8,248 nucleotides of DNA from Desulfobacterales bacterium. Lineage in GTDB: Bacteria; Desulfobacterota; Desulfobacteria; Desulfobacterales; SpSt-501. The notes under the pieces are model-generated. The model searched no databases. It saw nothing but the letters and a program-made list of their open reading frames with translations, and was not told the DNA's origin. Location of the stretch: the NCBI GenBank assembly GCA_025454275.1, contig JALOOS010000057.1, forward strand, positions 1 through 8,248, given 5' to 3'. Made by a program: the position numbers and the translations under genes. Below are positions 7,411 to 8,248 of the stretch, piece after piece (position 1 is the stretch's first letter; each line of letters starts with the position of its first letter).

Positions 7411-8235
7411 ATGAAGATCTACATCTCGGCGGACATCGAAGGGATCGGCACCATCGTGCGCCAGGAGCAGTCCTCCACCGACGGCCGGGAGTACCGCTGG
7501 GCGCGGAAGATAATGACCGCGGAGGTCAATGCCGCCATCCGCGGGGCGTTCGACGGGGGGGCGACCGAGGTGGTGGTCTCCGATTCGCACAACGTCGGGC
7601 TCAATCTCATCCCGGAGGAACTCGACCCCCGCGCCTTCTTGATCATGGGATCCCCCCGGCCCCTCAGCATGATGGAGGGGATTCAATCCGGTTTCGACGC
7701 GGTCTTTCTGGTCGGCTACCACGCCAAGGCCGGAACCGCGGACAGCGACCTGATCCACATCTTCAACCGAAGGATCGCCGAGGTACGGGTGAACGGGATC
7801 GGGATCGGTGAAATCGGGATCAGCGCCGGCCTCGCGGGGTATTTCGGGGCTCCGGTCGCTCTCGTGACGGGCGACGATCACGCCGTGGCCGAGGCGGCGG
7901 CGCTGCTGCCGGGGATCGAGGCGGTCGAGGTCAAAAAGGCGATCGGCGCCTACGCCGCGCGCTGCCCCCACCCCGAAAAGAGCCGCGCCCTCATCTACGC
8001 AGGCGCCAAGCGTGCGCTCACCCGGCGCGGTGCCTGGCCTCTCTTCAAGATGGGCCCGCCGGTCGAGCTCGTGATGCGCTTCACGACCAGCTCGGCCGTC
8101 GACCGGGTCATGCGCATGCCCGGCAATGAGCGCCTGGACGGGGTCAGTGTGCGCTTTGCCGCCAGGGATTTCCTCGAGGCCTTCAAGGCCTTCAACACCA
8201 TGGCCGATCTGATCGAGCTCGTGGCCTACATTTGA
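7411..8235 (+). CDS. M55 family D-aminopeptidase, B. subtilis DppA type
   Basis: Zinc-dependent cytoplasmic peptidase that removes N-terminal D-amino acids (typically D-Ala) from short peptides. 274 residues, the length I recall for B. subtilis DppA. The metal ligands known for that enzyme are all present: D8 and E10 in SADIEG, H60 in VSDSH, H104 in GYHAKAG, and E134 in NGIGIGEIG (offset by one from E133). H116 corresponds to the catalytic-site His115, but its context is LIHIFN rather than the common HT-x-S form. Family features VTGDDH (152-157) and VKKAIG (174-179) are also present. No signal peptide. ATG 7411 matches the family N-terminus; AAGGAG (7394-7399) lies 11 bases upstream, a little far, and in-frame GTG 7399 is a less likely start. 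In B. subtilis the homologue is the first gene of the dpp operon, so the pairing with a peptide importer here is meaningful. It may feed imported or cell-wall-derived D-peptides into metabolism. Confidence 0.93.
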   Translation: MKIYISADIEGIGTIVRQEQSSTDGREYRWARKIMTAEVNAAIRGAFDGGATEVVVSDSHNVGLNLIPEELDPRAFLIMGSPRPLSMMEGIQSGFDAVFLVGYHAKAGTADSDLIHIFNRRIAEVRVNGIGIGEIGISAGLAGYFGAPVALVTGDDHAVAEAAALLPGIEAVEVKKAIGAYAARCPHPEKSRALIYAGAKRALTRRGAWPLFKMGPPVELVMRFTTSSAVDRVMRMPGNERLDGVSVRFAARDFLEAFKAFNTMADLIELVAYI

Positions 8236-8248
8236 CATGTTCATCCTG

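Noticed and set aside
8237..8248. ATG one base after the peptidase stop, possibly the start of a further gene
   Set aside because: Only four codons are visible and there is no clear Shine-Dalgarno.

Overview
The window is ordinary bacterial chromosome, GC-rich apart from its first ~100 bases. It holds seven genes, all on the + strand, and I find no mobile element, CRISPR array, tRNA or rRNA. The FtsZ sequence, a transporter of Gram-negative type (the binding protein has a Sec signal peptide and no lipobox) and dense coding suggest a proteobacterium-like organism. My best guess is the Desulfobacterota/Deltaproteobacteria side, from the general look of FtsZ. That placement is recall, not a computed result.

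Layout. 1-155 is a markedly AT-rich, apparently non-coding leader with a possible sigma70 promoter. 156-1388 is ftsZ (GTG start, strong Shine-Dalgarno), whose C-terminus carries two PTFxR motifs instead of one. 1389-1726 is a 338-base gene-free stretch with a possible ftsZ terminator, several short inverted repeats and one long hairpin at 1568-1616. 1727-7307 is a complete dipeptide/oligopeptide ABC importer: binding protein, permeases B and C, ATPases D and F. A strong GC-rich hairpin lies between the binding protein and permease B. B/C, C/D and D/F are separated by 3 nt, 11 nt and a 16-nt overlap, so they are almost surely co-transcribed. After 103 nt containing a good promoter candidate comes 7411-8235, a 274-residue M55 D-aminopeptidase like Bacillus subtilis DppA, with all metal ligands present. 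The last 13 bases are uninterpretable.

How the genes may work together. The binding protein would capture short peptides in the periplasm, B and C would form the membrane channel, D and F would power import, and the cytoplasmic M55 enzyme would remove N-terminal D-amino acids. The substrates could therefore include D-Ala-containing peptides from cell-wall turnover. The neighbouring cell-division gene ftsZ fits that theme but looks like a separate transcription unit. The most unusual points are the duplicated FtsZ C-terminal motif, the structured gap after ftsZ, and the hairpin with a competing pairing after the binding-protein gene. I do not see a clearly new biological system.
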